DNA of 64,000 nucleotides from Allacma fusca (lineage: Eukaryota; Arthropoda; Collembola; Symphypleona; Sminthuridae). The notes under the pieces are model-generated. The model was not told the origin of the DNA. It was given only the letters and a program-made list of their open reading frames with translations, and did no database searches. The stretch spans positions 45,735,632 to 45,799,631 of the forward strand of contig OX359246.1 in the NCBI GenBank assembly GCA_947179485.1. Reading direction: 5' to 3'. The position numbers and the translations under genes are program-made. Positions 1 to 12,141 of this stretch are shown here, piece after piece (the first letter of the stretch is position 1; every line of letters begins with the position of its first letter).

Positions 1-1145
1 GACATTGGTATAGTCATGAACAATGACGTACATATGTGGAAACTCGCTTTGCTATGCATAGGAGTTTTTAGTTTCAAAAAATTCTGCATTTTAGAATTAT
101 CCTCGTACTGCTTTTATGAGGCTGATTCTACAGCATACTTATTACTGTCAGCTCTATATTATTACTGTTCATTTAAATTCAGTAAGCAGCCAGACACAAG
201 TCGTAGCAAAACTCTAGATCTAATTATGTACAGTTTATTGAAAATTATGCCGAATATAATACTCACTTACTACTACTACCTATTTTGTTGTTTTACCTAT
301 CTATATGTTGTGTCGCATGCAGGTGAAACTTGAAACTATTACTGCTTTAAGAACTTCAGGTATCAGGTATCCCAGTGCATGTAAGAAGCGGATGTTTTGT
401 TACATCACACTGAAAAGACTTGAACTAGACTACTATACATACACAATGGAAACTTACTGTCAATAATTTATTGCACTTTGTGGCAATAGATTTGTTTAGT
501 GAGATCACCAAAGATACTCCTTGTACTAGTAGCATACAAAGAGTTTGATTTCTGCAACTCCTTTTATACAGTTTAGAGTACCCACGTAAGGATGCTAAAA
601 CATTTTATTAATCATACATATGCTGTGTTGAGCTGGGTGTGACTGATAAGTAGTCAAATCCCAATGTTGCTTGATTTACTATGAAATTTACTGACTGCAC
701 ATATAATTAAGCAATTATTGGCTTGTCCGAATACAAGAATAATTTACTATTCTAAAGATTAACAAGAGTATTTATTGAGATGTTAACAGCTCCATGTCTT
801 AATGCATTTTGTACAAGCGTTAGTCATAATTGAATCTTAACCAGATCAGTATACTAATACAGATACATTCAATAATCATACTATGATACATTTCATAGCA
901 CTGACTTGCATTTCAATAAATTATTATTACTATGAAAGTAATAAATATTCAATACTTTTGCTATCGTCAAATAACTGCATGACAAAAATAGCTAAATAAA
1001 ATTATTTCACTTTCTACAAATAAAACTAACACCAGTAAAAATTACTACAGCAGCACTGTAGCATTACTATGCCATTTCACGGCTCAACATGATGTATTTC
1101 CTGGAATTTACACTTCCAGTTAGGATTATAGTAAGTTGTATACAG
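1..1145. repeat. Head block of tandem unit 1 (segmental duplication)
   Basis: No convincing gene is seen. The block is near-collinear with 18,225-19,300 and its first about 110 bases also match 10,912-11,060, for example the shared stretch GTCATGAACAATGACGTACA. Unit 2 lacks most of the middle of this block, about 900 bases. The 105-aa open frame at 16-333 is not recognisable and is not preserved as an open frame in the other units, so I do not call it a gene. Confidence 0.75.
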
Positions 1146-2141
1146 TATAGCTCCTCACGAGTACGAGTACATACTCGAGTTTCGAGTTCGAGTACGAGTA
1201 CGGGTCGAGTACGGTATCAACTTAAATTGGTACTTGTACTCGTCGGTCGAGTATCCGTTTTCGTACTCGAACTTGAGTATATTTCTAACGAGTATCAGAG
1301 CGAGTACGAGTACGTTCAAAGTACTTAAACCAAAGCACGAGTACGAGTTCGGGGCATAAATTCAAAAGTACTTGAACCCGTACTTGGATTTACATTTGAT
1401 ATTCGAGTAATTTCCTCCAGCACAAAGTCCACATCCATATTTCCTTGATTACAAAAAAGTTGTTGTTATTCCGAAGCAAAAAAGGAAAAGCGGTTTTCAA
1501 AATTACTAACAATAAGAATAGCATGAAACGTTACACCTACAGCGTAAGTTATTGTCACAGCTCCGAATTGAGTACTACTGTAGTTACTAATTGTAAGTAT
1601 TTACCTATCGCCGTAAAATATAATGGAAGAGCAGAATAGGGCTGAATTAATGGAGGCTAGAATGAGATTGACCTGACTGAAGAGAATCCAGTCGATATGA
1701 CTATCAGAAAAAAATCTTGATCTATTGTTTATCAGCATTTTAATCTCGTTGGAGAAAATTTTCATTGCAAACACTGTTCGTAAGTTGCAGTTACAAATTC
1801 TTGTTAGTTGAACGGTTGAACCTACTATTTGTTTTCTATGTCAATCTATCTTTAGCAAAAAATAACGTCTAAAAAATTTTGTTTTCGGTGTACTTGATAC
1901 TCGAGTACGGTTCGAGTACGAGTTCAAGTACGGGTCGGTCGGTATAAACGTTTTATACTCGTAAGTACGGTCCAAGTTCGGTAAAAAATTAAGAAATATA
2001 ATACCGTCCTCCGAGTACAGGATTTTTTACTCGTACTTGAAGACACAAGTCCGGGTCAAGGGGGAACTTGCTCCGACAATTCGAGTACGGTTCCAAGTAC
2101 GAGTACGGTATGGATAACTACTCGACCCGTGAGGAGCTATA
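1146..2141. mobile_element. hAT-like non-autonomous element with GAGTAC end arrays
   Basis: The ends are inverted copies of TATAGCTCCTCACG. The element is flanked by perfect 8-bp target duplications GTATACAG (1138-1145 and 2142-2149). Unit 3 has the corresponding unoccupied site near 19,290. Both ends are packed with GAGTAC/GTACTC hexamers (about 1155-1410 and 1880-2130), in opposite orientation at the two ends. The centre (1445-1639, a 64-aa frame) shows no transposase signature. Assignment to hAT rests on the 8-bp duplication and is inference. Confidence 0.8.
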
Positions 2142-2149
2142 GTATACAG

Positions 2150-2862
2150 TGAAGCAAGAACGTTGAAAATATATTGCCTAAACTATTACTATCAGTTGAT
2201 GCAACGGTCAACTGCATTTTGGAACTGCATCTCTTATTTGTCAAGCACCATGGAACGTCATGAGTACTTTCAACAGGTAGATGGGTATATGTAGATGTAG
2301 AGTCTGGAGTCAGTTCAAATCCCCACCCTTAAAGTTGGCGTCAACATCGACTCAATTAAATCTCCCACACCCGCTCTATGTAAACACGTTAACCCAAACC
2401 TGAGAAATATTTTCGGCCGTCGCCAAATTGTTTAACAAACGCAGATCCATGCACAAATTCGACCCCCTCCCCATATTCGCTGACCCTGAAGCTGAATGTT
2501 AGTGGTGAGTAAACAAAGTGACTATATTATAGCAGGTACATGCTTAACATCCACTGTGTAGGAAAACAATACATTGCAGTGCAACGAGTCAAAAAAACAT
2601 TAATACGAGCAGAGATGCTGTTTCTCGATTCCCATTTTTATAAGTATGTAATCATATGGAAATTTATTAGTGGGATATAGACTAACTTTTGACTTCTTAG
2701 ATTTTTTTGATGCATCAATAATGAATTCCCTTAGCCGGGATGAGGCAGACCAACGTGAGTTTTCTGAGAACTATCATGGCACATTGTTTTTGTGTCCAGA
2801 CAATTTATTATAGTGGAAAGAATTTCAAGGTTGATGCTAATTTCAGATGCACTTAACATAAT
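2150..2862. repeat. Unit 1 segment shared with units 2 and 3
   Basis: No gene is seen. The stretch matches about 12,143-13,210 in unit 2 and 21,090-22,670 in unit 3. At 2735 it has the plain sequence TTAGCCGGGATGAGGCAG, which is the empty site for the hAT-like element present in units 2 and 3 at the same place. Confidence 0.75.
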
Positions 2863-3283
2863 GGGGCTGTCCACATATAACGTTATCATGAACGTGGGTC
2901 GTCAATTCCGCAGAAGCTAACATATGTTAACGATATATATGTATAGGTCATGATGGGCGTTGATAACGTTAGCGTTAGATTCGCATTAAAATCTCACTTT
3001 ACCCCTCCAAATACAAAGAACTTTAATTAAAAAGCTATCGTATAAAATACATACAATGAATACCCAAACAACATGAATATGCATTTATTTGAACAACAAA
3101 TTCAACAGTAAGCAAAATTGAACTTGGACTAGTGCCACTTACAATTAGGGTTATTGCCATACATTAAAAGTATTCAAAAATCTGTCAATTGAATACTTTG
3201 ATTAAACTGCTGTAAACTACCACAAGTTAAAATCTGAAATTATCTACTAAATTTAAACTGATGAACAGTTCTGTTTCAAAACT

Positions 3284-3654
3284 TTTTTGGGTTGAGTTTT
3301 ACTTTTCCAGCCACAAAACTACCTACAACCCAACAACAATGGAAACAATGGAATACATATGTCATTACCGCCAAACTACCACTTACCATCGTAACCTACC
3401 AACCAACCAACCACCAAATCCGATCACCTTACCCTACTACCATACCCTTCCAATATACCCTACCATCATACTCTGCCAGGTTACCATACCACCATACCTT
3501 GGCAACATACCCTACCAATTTCCTACCACCATAACCTGGCAAAATACCCTACCAATTTCCTACCACCATAACCTGTCACCAGCCAAGGTTGGTTGGTGGT
3601 AGGTTGGTGTACAGGTAGTTTTGTGGCCGGGGAAGTAAAACTCAACCCAAAAAT
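3284..3654. mobile_element. Small inverted-repeat element with CCTACC-rich core
   Basis: The two ends share an inverted repeat of roughly 40 bases, imperfect after GGGTTGAGTTTTACTT and continuing through CCACAAAACTACCT. The core is an imperfect tandem of CTACCATACC-type motifs. The overlapping open frames at 3261-3602 and 3292-3534 are by-products of this low-complexity core. I see no clear target duplication. Confidence 0.55.
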
Positions 3655-3954
3655 TCCACCTTAAATCCTCTCTTCTAAGTTGAACGAGTGCATAGTCTCC
3701 GTGATGGTAAGAATCAAATATTCGCGCGCTCTTGTTGCATCCACGACCATAGCACTGCGCAGCTAGCTAATGCATGTACTTTTTGCTGTCATCGCAACTT
3801 ACATTTGCCTTGCTTAGCCAACAATAGTTGGTTGTGCAGTGCTAGTGCAATTTTAATTCAAAGTAGCTTTGGACTTGAGGAGGGAGTTAAAAGGATTGCG
3901 TCTTTATATTATAACTATAATAATGTGCGTATTGTAAAGCAATCCGCAGCAGCG

Positions 3955-4365
3955 TTTTTAGAAAGTGAAACTTTCTTATGCACGAGTGTATTCCGTCCGT
4001 CCGTCCGTCCGTCCGTCACTACAAAATCTTGTGGTAGCCATATCTTTACAACGGAATGACGTACGGACATGTGACCTTTACCAAAATATCGACCATACAA
4101 TCTAGTTGTGCCTTTTGATAAATTCAGCGACCTGGGGTCAAACGTTTGACATCAAAAAATTATTTTCTGGATACTATTATCAAAACATTCTTGCATTTGC
4201 TATATATTTCTACCGGATTGACATAATACCTTTAACGATAGCAATCCAAATCTATTTTCCTGCCTTACTATAAATCTTATTATACAAGTTTCACTTTCCT
4301 GCACATGCAAACGAAGTTTGCTCAAATCAGTGCAGTGCACGGATTTTTTATATTGGAAAGGAAAC
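3955..4365. repeat. Dispersed repeat with (CCGT)n tract, copy 1
   Basis: It begins near the perfect hairpin GAAAGTGAAACTTTC, runs through a CCGT microsatellite at about 3991-4015, and ends near TGCAGTGCACGGATTTTT. An inverted copy lies at about 19,945-20,355 inside a Helitron in unit 3. It contains no coding signature. The family is not identified. Confidence 0.6.
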
Positions 4366-4467
4366 GTTTTTATTACATATTAAACGAGAAATGCCGGCGA
4401 AGAAAATTCCTATCACCGTGCTTAAAAGGGCTGTTCAAGAATAACGTTATGATTGGGTGGTCAATTC

Positions 4468-5569
4468 CAGTGATGGATAACCGAAAATTTGGGTTTACGT
4501 TAGCTACTCGAACGTTAACGACAGGCTAAATTCGGTTTTCGTTTTTCGTTTTTTAAGAATTCGGTTATGGTTACAAACGGTTACCAGTTGGATTCAATAG
4601 CGTTAACCGGTTAATAACGGTTAATATTAAAAATAATGAATACGGTTAATATTTTCTGAATTTTGTCACTATAATCTAATGCCTTATTAAGCATGGTTAA
4701 TAGTTATAATTATTAGGAATAGTATTGCTTTTATTAATTTCCGAAAAGTCTTCGTAACCTTTGTTTCCAGCAAACAATAATATGACTTCTTGCAAGTAGT
4801 TTCAGAATAAATAAATTGTAGGTAACCAGCAAAAATGGTCTGCACCCGTTTTCTTCAAATGTAAAGTGGCAACTTGTTCCAAAATCAAAATGAAGTAATT
4901 GTTGTTTACAATTTGTAACTGAAAATTTCATGTCAAATTAATCGCACGGAATTTTAAACAAGTAAAATGAAATCTAACTTCGAAATATGGAACAGTTTCT
5001 TTTTGTTTTTAGTTGGACGTTTGTGTATCATTATCAAAAATACATTTACATCATTTATCTTTTTCGCGAATGTTACAATGACTTGCATTGAACAATTATG
5101 ATGTAATTAAATTTGCTTCACATTTGTCCGCAGTTTAGATGCACATAGTGCAGTAACTTTACAAAAAACTCTCATTTCACCGAAATATATTTTGATGCGT
5201 ATAATTAGCTGAATATAGTATTTATTATTTTAACACGTTTGGCTATTATGCACATAAAATAAACGCAAATTTCTAAAACAAATCAGTATAAATGTTTTAC
5301 GATTGCATGAAACGATATTTGGATTTGAGAAACTTAAATCTAATTGTAAGAGATGTCAGTAAATTTTTAGAGTGACCAGAATTTTCAATAACGGAAAATA
5401 ACGTTATTGGGATTCGGTTTGTTATTTTCTGTCCGGAGGTTTCGGTTTACGTTAAGTTTTTGTTAATCAAGCGGAATATGTCAAACGTAATTTCTCATTA
5501 ACAGCGTTACTAGGATTATGGATAATAACGAGATTCATTAACGTTAATCATTAACGTTACCCATCACTG
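4468..5569. mobile_element. hAT-like non-autonomous element with AACGGTTA/TTAACG end arrays
   Basis: The ends are CAGTGATGG and CCATCACTG, and the element is flanked by perfect 8-bp duplications GTCAATTC (4460-4467 and 5570-5577). Both ends carry repeated GGTTAA and AACGTTA motifs. The interior has no recognisable transposase. The CAGTG terminus with 8-bp duplication is typical of the hAT superfamily. Confidence 0.8.
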
Positions 5570-6065
5570 GTCAATTCTACGAAAGCTAACGAATGATGAC
5601 AAAGTAGTCCGTGGGTCTAGATTATTCCGGAAAATGATAACGTTAGATGTGTACAGCCCCTAAACTCCTCTTGCAAAAAGTTTGTCATGCACTTATGCAC
5701 TTCCATGGCCTTATATTTGCTAATATCTTCGCAAATTCGTAGCGTCTGTAAGTACACTCTGAAAGTTGTCTTGCAATTCCCCGGTGATTGTGAGTCAGCC
5801 TCCTCAAAGATGGTTTGCTCATGGAAACTAATGGACGTTTCAAAATCTTTAGAGTGGCTGTATTTTCACAAAGGATTACATCTATACAAGCTTGTTTAAA
5901 TTTTTATTAAACGATCTCCAATAAAACCCCTGTGTTGTAGTTGTGTCCAAATCATTGATCAACAAACGCTGATTAGAACAACATTCGCTAATTTCACGGA
6001 CTCAATTTCTATTAATTATTTCTTGGCTCTTTAAGTACCAGGAGTGTTGTAAAAAGCAACGCAAA

Positions 6066-7214
6066 ATGGTTTTCAACGAAGTCTCATACTTCAAATTCAG
6101 AAGCAATTCCGCAGATCTGATTGAAGGAAGTCCAATAATAGAAGGGAAATTCTTATTCCAATGGCCATACTACTGGACAGAAGACAATTACATCAATTGG
6201 AACCTCGTTGACGATATTGCCTCTGACGTCCGGTCATGGATTGACACTCACATGGAGAACAGTTTCATCCCTACGCATCTCATCAGAGACCTGTCAATCT
6301 TATCATACATGACCACTCGGTTCTGGTCCTGCCCACTCCTCAACGAAGAAGCCATTTTCCAAGGACGGAAGAACCTCCTCCTGTTCACAAAATTCTTGAC
6401 AATAACCTACACCTTGGATGATGACGCTGAATTCCGAAGTGGAGCTCAAGACCATAATATCTTCGTGGAAGAGTTGGCATGCCTTTGATACAACATCCTT
6501 ACATTCAAGTATGACACTTTGGAGGAGTTCACAGAACATGTCCAGAACTCCAAGAGTCAGCTGAAGAATTCCTACTACGCTGAGAAGACCCTTCTCTGGT
6601 ACGATATCGCCCAGGAACTCAAGATTGAATATGGACTTACAAAAAAACAAACTAAGTTTATTGCTTGGGAAGTCAAGAATATGTTTGACTATCACAGTTG
6701 GTGCGGGACTGTGGACTACTCTCACCTCAAAAATGAAAAGATGCAGAATTACTTCCGACATTACACAGGCGGACCTGTGGCTATCATGGAATTCGTATTT
6801 CTTCTCCATGGGATTCATCTGAAGACGGCGGACCGGAAAAACAAGTACTGGTCAAGGTACATGCTATTAGCGGGGAAGCTCGTCAACAACGTGAATGACG
6901 TGATGTCACTGAAGAAGGAACTGGAGGAAAAAGCTATGGATAGCTCAGTTCTGGTTCACATCCGGAATGGTTTGGATGTTACGACGGCGCTGAACAAGTC
7001 CCTGGCAGATCATGACGAGGCTCTGGAAGAGCTCCGGGAGATCTTCTTCTACCTGAAGGAGCACAAGGAGAAGAAGTACAACGATCGGACTGAGGATGAT
7101 GAGTACGAGATTCTGATCCAAGCCATGGAAATTTGTAATGAGTTTGTTGGGCCACAGATCAAAGCCCTACATTTGATGAATCGATACAATAAGTTTGACT
7201 ACAGTTTCGTGTAG
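6066..7214 (+). pseudogene. Microbial-type class I terpene synthase, copy 1 (in-frame TGA)
   Basis: A single 383-codon frame without introns encodes a class I terpene cyclase fold, 382 residues. Such enzymes ionise a prenyl diphosphate and cyclise the cation in the cytosol. Visible motifs are the aspartate-rich DDDAE (residues 118-122), the conserved YFRHYTGG segment (229-236), the NSE triad NDVMSLKKE (277-285) and the RY pair near the C-terminus (373-374). The start ATG sits in context AAAATGG. Codon 141 is TGA (6486-6488) where copies 2 and 3 have TGC for cysteine, and this is the only break. AATAAA lies at 7368-7373. It is therefore either a recent pseudogene or a null allele. It is the only copy in the window with every motif encoded. 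The product (mono-, sesqui- or diterpene) cannot be read from sequence. Confidence 0.85.
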
Positions 7215-7419
7215 ACACTATTATTATTAGAGACTACATTATTGTAATGTAAATATTATTTAATACGTACAGTAGTAATAGGCCAGACAATATTTACCGT
7301 TTACCTGTGTCAGTTCAAAGATGGAGAGCTTGACCTTATATTTTATGAAAATTCTGTAAGGAAAGTTAATAAATCCACAAAGAATTTTCAGGTGTTTCAC
7401 AAAGCATCTCTTCTTCATC

Positions 7420-9585
7420 TAACTACAATGTTTCATTTACCTGAATTTGATTTTTTCGGGAAAATTGCAGAAAGTCCTTCCGGGCGGGACGGATATCCAC
7501 AAGTGAGCATATAACAATCCCATCCTCTTCCTCCACCCCCTCTGGACTGTGAATCAAAGATGCACATCCTTCCTCGAAGGATAGGGCTTATAGGCATATA
7601 AATAGGATATGCATTAAAATCAAGCTTCTTATGTAGGTAGGAGTAACCGAAGTCTTCAACGTGAAAAAATCGGAATAGGATAGGCAGCCTTTTGTACTGC
7701 ACGTATAAAGGAAGATAGGCAGGACTGGGCTTCATATAAATGTGGCCTAAAATATAGGAAGGAATCGTCGGATTTAGTGTATATGTTTGTCGAATTTAAC
7801 ACATTGTAATTACATTAATGAGATAGTTGGATTTTTATGACTTAAGGAGTATACATACATAAGTAATGTGCAGACGCAAAAGGAACGCTGTTCATACACC
7901 GAATGAAATTTATAGGATAGGAATAGGCATGTATGCTGCTATTGTATCCTTTATAGGAAATAGGTAAGCAGCTTGGGTAGGCAATCCTATATCTATACAT
8001 AGAGGGATCGAGTTTTACATTACTTTAAACAGGGTATGTAGGATGTATTCTTAGTTCCCATTTGTAGGAAGGTTATAGGAATGCGGACACATACGTGCAT
8101 CTGTGAATGATTAAGGGCTCGCAAATTGAATATGTAAACTCATCCTGCTTCTAGAATATCATCTCCTGTGACTCAATGTTGAGCTTGCATATTTTGCTCT
8201 TCTTTGAAGACTGACACAGACAGCTGGTTCCGTAGATGTAATTGTAGTTACGAGTGAGGTAATTGGGACTGATGGTTGTCATTTCAATACCTTCTGTGGG
8301 GAAGCCCTTTGTAAGCACAATGTACCTGTTTTGTCGAATGGCTGAAGTTCCTGGTCTGTTAAGAGATTTGTATTTTCAGGGATATTCTCTATTTTGAGAT
8401 GAGGTTCGAAAATTGGAATGACAAAGCGGAGGACTTGAGGTGGATCTTATATTTCAACGACGTATGCTCTAATTGTCAGTTTGGAGAGATACAAGGCTTC
8501 TATGTAGGATAGAGAAGTGTAAGCATTGATGTCCAAAATTATCTGTAATGGAATGTGTTATATTTTGAAGCATTAAATTTTACCCAAGACCCGAAGAGAC
8601 CCGCTCCCGGGTCATATCAAGTTTACCTACTTTACATAATTACACCTACCTGGTTATCATGATCTTCAAATGCGTTGATGAAAGGTAGGAAGTGGAAAGG
8701 CTTGATCGAAAGGTATTCTTGACTATGCACACAATACCAGTTTTGCTAACTAAAACAAATCGATTCCTTTCCTTTTCATTCCAGTCCATCCATTCCTTCA
8801 CGGAGTCTCTTTTCAAAATGGAGGCCGCAATTTTCCCCGCGGAAGCCACAAAGGGCTGTTCAACTAGAACAGCAAATCAGAACAGAAGCTATGAACAGAG
8901 GCCATGCCACCACTCCAGCGACTGTGAACTGTTGCGATCATTTTTGATTTCTTGAATCTCTGATTTTCAAAATATGGAACTTCTAGCCCGTGAACACTGT
9001 GTAGCCGATGTTCCATAAATCTCCATTTGAATCAGGCGTGGTATGGGCTGTATGAACGTTAAAGTTGAAGAGTTTATTTGTATCGTGCCGTTCTTTGGTT
9101 TCCAGGTTCTCTGAGTCAATCCGATGGAAAAAACAAGGGTCGCCAAGAGCGTAAACGTCCTTCCCAATAATGATGATGTTCGAACTGTTGTTATCCGTGA
9201 GTTCAGGAGACTACATTGTAAAATAAATGTGATTACTGTAACAATTGTTATTCTAACAAATTATTTCCCTCCATGTATAATAAATTAGTAATTAGTGTAA
9301 GTATTACAAATTGGCCAAATACTCACAGCTTACGAAAGTATGTTTCACACGAGTAAAGAATTCCTCGTTGGGATCAGGGCTAGGATCTGTGGCTTCCGTG
9401 ATGACAGGCTTCTTTGCAGCAATAGCTCTCTTGTAGGAGTCGGAGTTCAAGTACCTTTTTGACAGAATTGCTCGATGAGATCTGAAGCTGAGTTAAACTG
9501 GCATATCCGTCAAGGAGGTGGTGCATTGTACACTCTTCTAGGTCAAACAGACCGGAAGCTTGTGATAAGGCACCCACATTGATTG
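7420..9585 (-). pseudogene. Carotenoid cleavage oxygenase, copy 1 (degraded)
   Basis: Compared with the intact copy at 30,450-32,412, the same exons can be followed on the minus strand but are broken many times. About 120 bases are missing near 7465, taking out the segment with the fourth iron-ligand histidine. A 546-bp transposon interrupts the last exon at 7555-8100. Exon 3 has small deletions near 8860 and 8955, and the frame is lost after the segment at 8646-8849. The second exon is truncated at about 9550, corresponding to about residue 30, and no first exon follows. This is not a functional enzyme. Confidence 0.85.
7555..8100. mobile_element. hAT-like non-autonomous element with ATAGGATAGG arrays, inserted in CCO1
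   Basis: It is flanked by 8-bp duplications CTGTGAAT (7547-7554 and 8101-8108). The intact CCO3 exon lacks the insertion near 30,676. The ends share inverted ATGCAC and AGGAAGG-type motifs, and the body is full of TATAGGA and ATAGG repeats. No coding region. Similar TCCTACAT-rich sequence at about 47,680-48,000 may be a relative. Confidence 0.75.
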
Positions 9586-10911
9586 GTCATTCATGATGAA
9601 CAGACTTAATGTTTTTGTTTGGAGGAATGTCTTAGTAAACCCTTGTGTTTGCCTATGATGGATTAGGTACATCCTTTTGTTAGTGTTGAATTATCTGTAA
9701 CAGATATTTTTTGGTGTGTACTTGGGAACTTACACAGTAGAAGTGATATCGAAATTGTAACTATGTGACGTGCAAGGCCGTAATTCAGCAATCTGCAATT
9801 AAGGACTCCAGAAACATCTGACCTTGTTATCAGTGACACTGTCTGCGTACAAAAATGAAAGTTTCTGTCGATTACATACATATGCACTATGAATAATTAT
9901 ATGTATGTAATAGTTGTAAAATGTTGAAATGCGATTAATGACATTTTATTTACGCTGCTAATTCTTCCGACAGGTGATACATTCTGTAATAATGCATAAA
10001 TTGAATTTGTTACAATCTGAGCAGGAATTAAAATAAAAAGACTCGACTAAGAGGATAAAAAATAACTTTTGTAAGCCGTATTATTGTGCATATTTAAGGT
10101 CTTTACAGTGTGTTTATACCTTCAACTTTAAGTAGTCAACATGAAATAATTATACGTACGGTTCGTTATTATCTTCAAGTTTCGATTTAAAAAAATAATT
10201 GCAGTCGTTCTTGGCGTTTAAGTTTTGATCAATGTTGTCAGGCACTTCGTTAGAGAATAAAAGATTGGCTACGTTTTTAGGCTGGCGTCACCCCCCTAGT
10301 AAAATAGCCTTGCCCGTACGTCCGAACGTCCGCGTGTCCTTCCTCATGATAACTCAAAAACGTCTAGCCCGATTTCAACGAAATGTTTAATGGACATTAC
10401 TTGTTTCAAAAGTAAGGCTGAGTTCGTATTTGGTTGAAATCGGCAGGCAAGTTTTTGAGAAAACCATTCTTGAAATTTTCAAGTCAAATAACAGTTATCT
10501 CCAAAACTACTGAATGTATTTCAATGAATTTTTCTTGAATATTGCATCTGTGAATAGTAATGGTTATTGCTGTGGTTGATATCAGCCTGATGGTTTTTTC
10601 GAAAAAAATCCGAAAAAAACTCAAAATTCAATCTACTTTGACGGCTGTAGCTGATGCAACCCTACGCGAAGCCTCAAATTATCGCGTAACGATGATGTTT
10701 AGAGACACAGCACATTGTCTATGCAGACAGTGTACAACGTAATCTCGTTAATGAATTAGCACTACAAGAGTGCACTAAGACCTTGAAAATAGATTAAAAC
10801 GCTGAAAAAATCCCAGCTACAGAAAGATTTGACCGGGATTACAATAATATTCAATGCCAGCGGCTGCATCTTAATAAGGAAAAGATTGGCCGTACAAGAG
10901 TCATGTCGTGT
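9586..10911. repeat. Tail block of unit 1
   Basis: No gene is seen. The stretch matches 17,490-18,210 at the end of unit 2, for example GGGAACTTACACAGTAGAAG. About 10,285-10,690 is extra sequence missing from unit 2. Nothing comparable follows unit 3, so this block marks the junction made by the tandem duplication. Confidence 0.7.
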
Positions 10912-11294
10912 AACATTGGTATAGTCATGAACAATGACGTACATACATACGTGAAGACTAGCTTTGCTATATGTACATAAGAATTTTAAGTTTCAAATAA
11001 TTCTGCATTTTATTTTCCTCTTACTATTTTTATGAGGCTGATTCTACAGCAAACTTATTACTGTCGTTTCTACTACTACACACTAGCAGTACTATCAACT
11101 ATGCCATTTCACGACTCAACATGCTGTATTTACTGGAATTTACATTTCCAGCTTGGATTATAGTTGCACATAAAAAAAGGAAGAACGTAATTATTGAACA
11201 TATGTATATTGTCTAAAATATTACTATCAGTTGATGCAATGGTCAACTGCATCTTGGAACTGCATCTCTTACTTGCCAAGCACCAAGGAACATA
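10912..11294. repeat. Head block of unit 2
   Basis: It matches the start of the window and 18,211-18,350, then jumps by a deletion of about 900 bases to sequence equivalent to 1070-1140. No gene is seen. Confidence 0.7.
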
Positions 11295-12141
11295 TCGTCG
11301 GTGAAGAGGCAAAATGATCTAGGTGCATAATCGATTAGAATCAAAATGATCTACATAACTTTTTCCCTAAAGGCAAAATGAACTGGGTGCAAGCCTCTTT
11401 AAAAGCAAACTGGTCTACATACAATTTTCCTTAAAAGCAAAATGATCTAAGTGCTGGTCTAATTTTTTTTGTGAGAAAACTAGCATCTGTAAGGAGGACA
11501 CGTGGCTTATAAGGGCTAACCATGACTGTAATTGACCTAGGGTTGTGGGTTAATATTCTCTAAAGGGTTTGCTATTACTAAGGATGATTCCGGCATTTAA
11601 AGTTAATTTCACTTATTGCATCTAATACATTTTTAGTTACGAAAACTGCAACATTCATTTGTTTTAAAATCGACGAATTAAAAGACGATTCAAAATCACA
11701 GTAAGCTCATGTGTTAGTGTGCACATTGAATTGGTTTTCCCTTTAATAATTCTCAACGTGGAGTTTTTTCAAATCGTATTCTCCGATCATCACCATTATC
11801 ATAACATTCGGAATCATTTTCAAATTTTAAATCATAATTGACAACTTTTTTTTTCAATGTTACTGAAAGAAAGAAATGGAGGCATTGGGGAATTAAATGC
11901 ATATATAAAAGATTTTGAATACCTCGCATTTTTGTACACCAGCATTAGAATGTGTTTACTTATATTGTTTTTATTATAATTTGTATCTAGATCATTTCGC
12001 TTTTAGGAAAAGCTGCATCTAGATCATTTTGCTTTTAAAATTCAATGCAAGTAGATCATTTTGCCTTTAGTGAAACTGCAAGTAGATCATTTTGATTCTA
12101 ATCGATCATGCACCTAGATCATTTTGCCTCTTCACCGACGA
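11295..12141. mobile_element. TIR element with GCAAAATGATCTA end arrays
   Basis: Its ends are perfect inverted copies of TCGTCGGTGAAGAGGCAAAA, with TA on both sides (11,293-11,294 and 12,142-12,143). Units 1 and 3 lack it at the equivalent position. Both ends carry several copies of AAAATGATCTA in opposite orientation. The TA flank would suit a Tc1/mariner-type mechanism, but this is a weak call. No coding region. A related TIR bounds 35,638-46,457. Confidence 0.7.

Larger units (their letters stand above)
2863..5661. mobile_element. Composite TIR-element insertion specific to unit 1 (GGGGCTGT ends)
   Basis: In units 2 and 3 the sequence runs directly from CATAA into CTCCTCTTGC. In unit 1 about 2.8 kb sits between them, starting with GGGGCTGTCCACAT and ending with ATGTGTACAGCCCC, followed by TAA. 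A second start of the same family, GGGCTGTTCAAGAATAACG, lies at about 4428. The block therefore looks like two copies of one AACGTTATC-rich element plus nested insertions. A possible TAA duplication and the GGGGCTGT ends would fit PIF/Harbinger, but this is uncertain. No protein-coding region is recognised. Confidence 0.6.

Noticed and set aside
3261-3602. Open frames rich in Pro, Thr and Tyr inside the TIR element
   Set aside because: They arise from a CTACCATACC-type repeat and exist in two frames at once.
5687-5899. A small conserved gene upstream of each TPS (also 13,109-13,306 and 28,577-28,789)
   Set aside because: Conservation follows from the recent segmental duplication, the frames differ between units, and no domain is recognised.
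6486-6488. TGA at codon 141 of TPS1 as a selenocysteine codon (it replaces Cys)
   Set aside because: A single C to A change explains it, the paralogues have plain Cys at a site with no known catalytic role, and I see no convincing SECIS-like element in the short 3' region.
6303-6818. A 171-aa minus-strand open frame antisense to TPS1, repeated at 13,845-14,360 and 29,312-29,827
   Set aside because: It lies wholly opposite the terpene synthase coding frame and is kept open only because the copies are nearly identical. It shows no family motif and no independent start or promoter.
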